Source of the DNA: RUG12395 sp045541735
GTDB lineage: Bacteria; Bacillota; Clostridia; Oscillospirales; CAG-272
Assembly (NCBI GenBank): GCA_045541735.1
Contig: JAZQJQ010000112.1
Coordinates: 1 to 7,876, forward strand
Direction of reading: 5' to 3'
Length of the DNA: 7,876 nt
Of this stretch, positions 7,198 to 7,876 are shown piece by piece. The position numbers and the translations under genes were made by a program. Positions within the stretch are counted from its first letter, which is position 1; each line of letters begins with the position of its first letter. Under the pieces are notes generated by a model that was given only the letters and a program-made list of their open reading frames with translations, searched no databases and was not told where the DNA came from.

Positions 7198-7876
7198 TAT
7201 CGTTCTCTCCCTTTCCCTGCATTCTTGCTATTCTGTCCGTAACTATCTTGGGGGGTGCAACCTTGGGTGCATCGGGGTGAAGCAGCCAAGTTGCCGCGTA
7301 GTGGGTATCGCTTACCTTGAACATAGGAGGCTGCTCCTCGAAATCGATCACCATTGCATACTTGTTTCGTGCGGCAAAGGCATCGCCCTTGGGGGGGAAG
7401 ATCATATTCGGAGGAGTGCCGGGAATAGCATCAAGTTTTTCCTCGGTATCAAGGTCGGGCATAGAGGAAAGCAGCGCCCAGGTGTAAGGATGTCTTGAAT
7501 CATAGAAGATATCCTCAGCTGTACCGTACTCAACTATCTTACCCGCATACATAACGGCAATTCTGTCTGCCATATTGGCAACAACGCCGAGATCGTGAGT
7601 GATAAAGATAATGGAAAGCTGACGCTCGCGCTTCAGGTCGTTGATAAGCTCAAGTATCTGAGACTGAATGGTAACGTCAAGCGCCGTGGTAGGCTCGTCG
7701 CAAATAAGGATATCGGGGTCAGCCGCAAGAGCTATAGCAATAACGATACGCTGGCGCATACCGCCGGAAAACTCGAAGGGATACTGCTTGAATCTCTTTC
7801 TGGGTTCCTTGATACCGACCTCTTCCATCAGCTTGATGGCGCGGTGCTTAGCCATATCCTTGGTTACCTTGTGAAC
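7190..7876 (-). CDS. oppD: Oligopeptide ABC transporter ATP-binding protein, OppD/DppD type, N-terminus off window
   Basis: The frame is open to the right edge (VHKVTKD precedes the Met at 7855), so that Met is internal; about 228 C-terminal residues are visible and Walker A lies outside. Counting from that Met: signature FSGGMRQR (29-36), Walker B DILICDE (48-54), TTALDVTIQ (56-64), H-loop His87 in ITHDLGVV, then HPYTWALLSSMPDL and the IPGTPPN element (144-150), all diagnostic of the OppD/DppD family. Its role is ATP hydrolysis as half of the OppD-OppF pair of a peptide importer. After GTPPN, the four positions that are normally Cys (cluster ligands in DppD/OppD) are Asp158, Asn164, Asp171 and Thr189, so no [4Fe-4S] site remains. 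The stop at 7190-7192 overlaps the oppF-like start. Upstream genes for permeases and the binding protein are expected beyond the right edge but not seen. Confidence 0.92.
   Translation of the reverse strand, partial: VHKVTKDMAKHRAIKLMEEVGIKEPRKRFKQYPFEFSGGMRQRIVIAIALAADPDILICDEPTTALDVTIQSQILELINDLKRERQLSIIFITHDLGVVANMADRIAVMYAGKIVEYGTAEDIFYDSRHPYTWALLSSMPDLDTEEKLDAIPGTPPNMIFPPKGDAFAARNKYAMVIDFEEQPPMFKVSDTHYAATWLLHPDAPKVAPPKIVTDRIARMQGKGENDNA
7205..7214 (-). promoter_or_regulatory. Ribosome binding site of oppF-like gene
   Basis: On the minus strand AAAGGGAGAG sits seven bases before the ATG at 7197, inside the end of the oppD-like gene. It supports this start and an overlapping arrangement of the two ATPase genes. 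Confidence 0.7.

Noticed and set aside
6499..7242. Long plus-strand open frame (247 residues) opposite the oppF-like gene
   Set aside because: It is antisense to an ATPase with all its motifs and has no recognisable domain or ribosome site; its openness reflects codon bias of the real gene.
7853..7855. ATG as true start of the oppD-like gene
   Set aside because: It would drop Walker A, and the frame continues upstream with a family-like VHKVTKD sequence to the window edge.
1..7876. Mobile element, phage or defence system
   Set aside because: No transposase, integrase, terminal inverted repeats, toxin-antitoxin or nuclease genes are visible; content is surface glycan proteins and a peptide transporter.

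Overview
The window looks like chromosomal DNA from a Gram-positive anaerobe of the Clostridia, probably an Oscillospiraceae/Ruminococcaceae-type gut or rumen bacterium. This is inferred from the lipoprotein signal peptides, the AGGA-type ribosome sites, base composition that looks near 50% GC, and the style of the Opp ATPases, including a helical insertion and a cluster-less C-terminus. No rRNA, tRNA, CRISPR array, insertion sequence or phage gene was seen.

Left part, plus strand (1-5573): three tandem paralogous genes for large secreted proteins. Each has, in order, a linker, a sialidase-fold beta-propeller with Asp-box repeats, and a C-terminal DOMON/CBM9-like domain beginning at a VDGxxxEWEE motif. 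Genes 2 and 3 start with clear lipoprotein signal peptides (Cys20). Gene 1 enters from outside the window, and its first 300 visible bases are 25 in-frame copies of a 12-bp unit encoding P-(V/I)-T-E, a long extended spacer. Genes 1 and 2 are 21 bp apart, and genes 2 and 3 overlap by ATGA, so they form one transcription unit. The propeller keeps WEP and MPVAVEL...LES glutamates that resemble GH93-type exo-arabinanases as well as general sialidase-fold features. The substrate cannot be fixed from sequence alone.

Middle (about 5576-5612): a strong 12-bp-stem bidirectional terminator separates the plus-strand operon from a convergent minus-strand operon. It sits against the stop codons of both.

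Right part, minus strand (7876 down to 5612): oppD-like ATPase (N-terminus outside the window), oppF-like ATPase (8-bp overlap) and a small DUF3899-like membrane protein (2-bp gap). The two ATPases would power an oligopeptide/dipeptide-type ABC importer whose permease and binding-protein genes must lie off the right edge or elsewhere. Both have lost the cysteine motif that holds a [4Fe-4S] cluster in many DppD/OppD proteins. OppF also carries an inserted charged helical segment between Walker A and the Q-loop.

The most interesting parts are the lipoprotein triplet with its expanded PVTE spacer and divergent third member, and the concerted loss of cluster ligands in the Opp ATPases. A functional link between the two operons is not shown; they are convergent and terminated separately.
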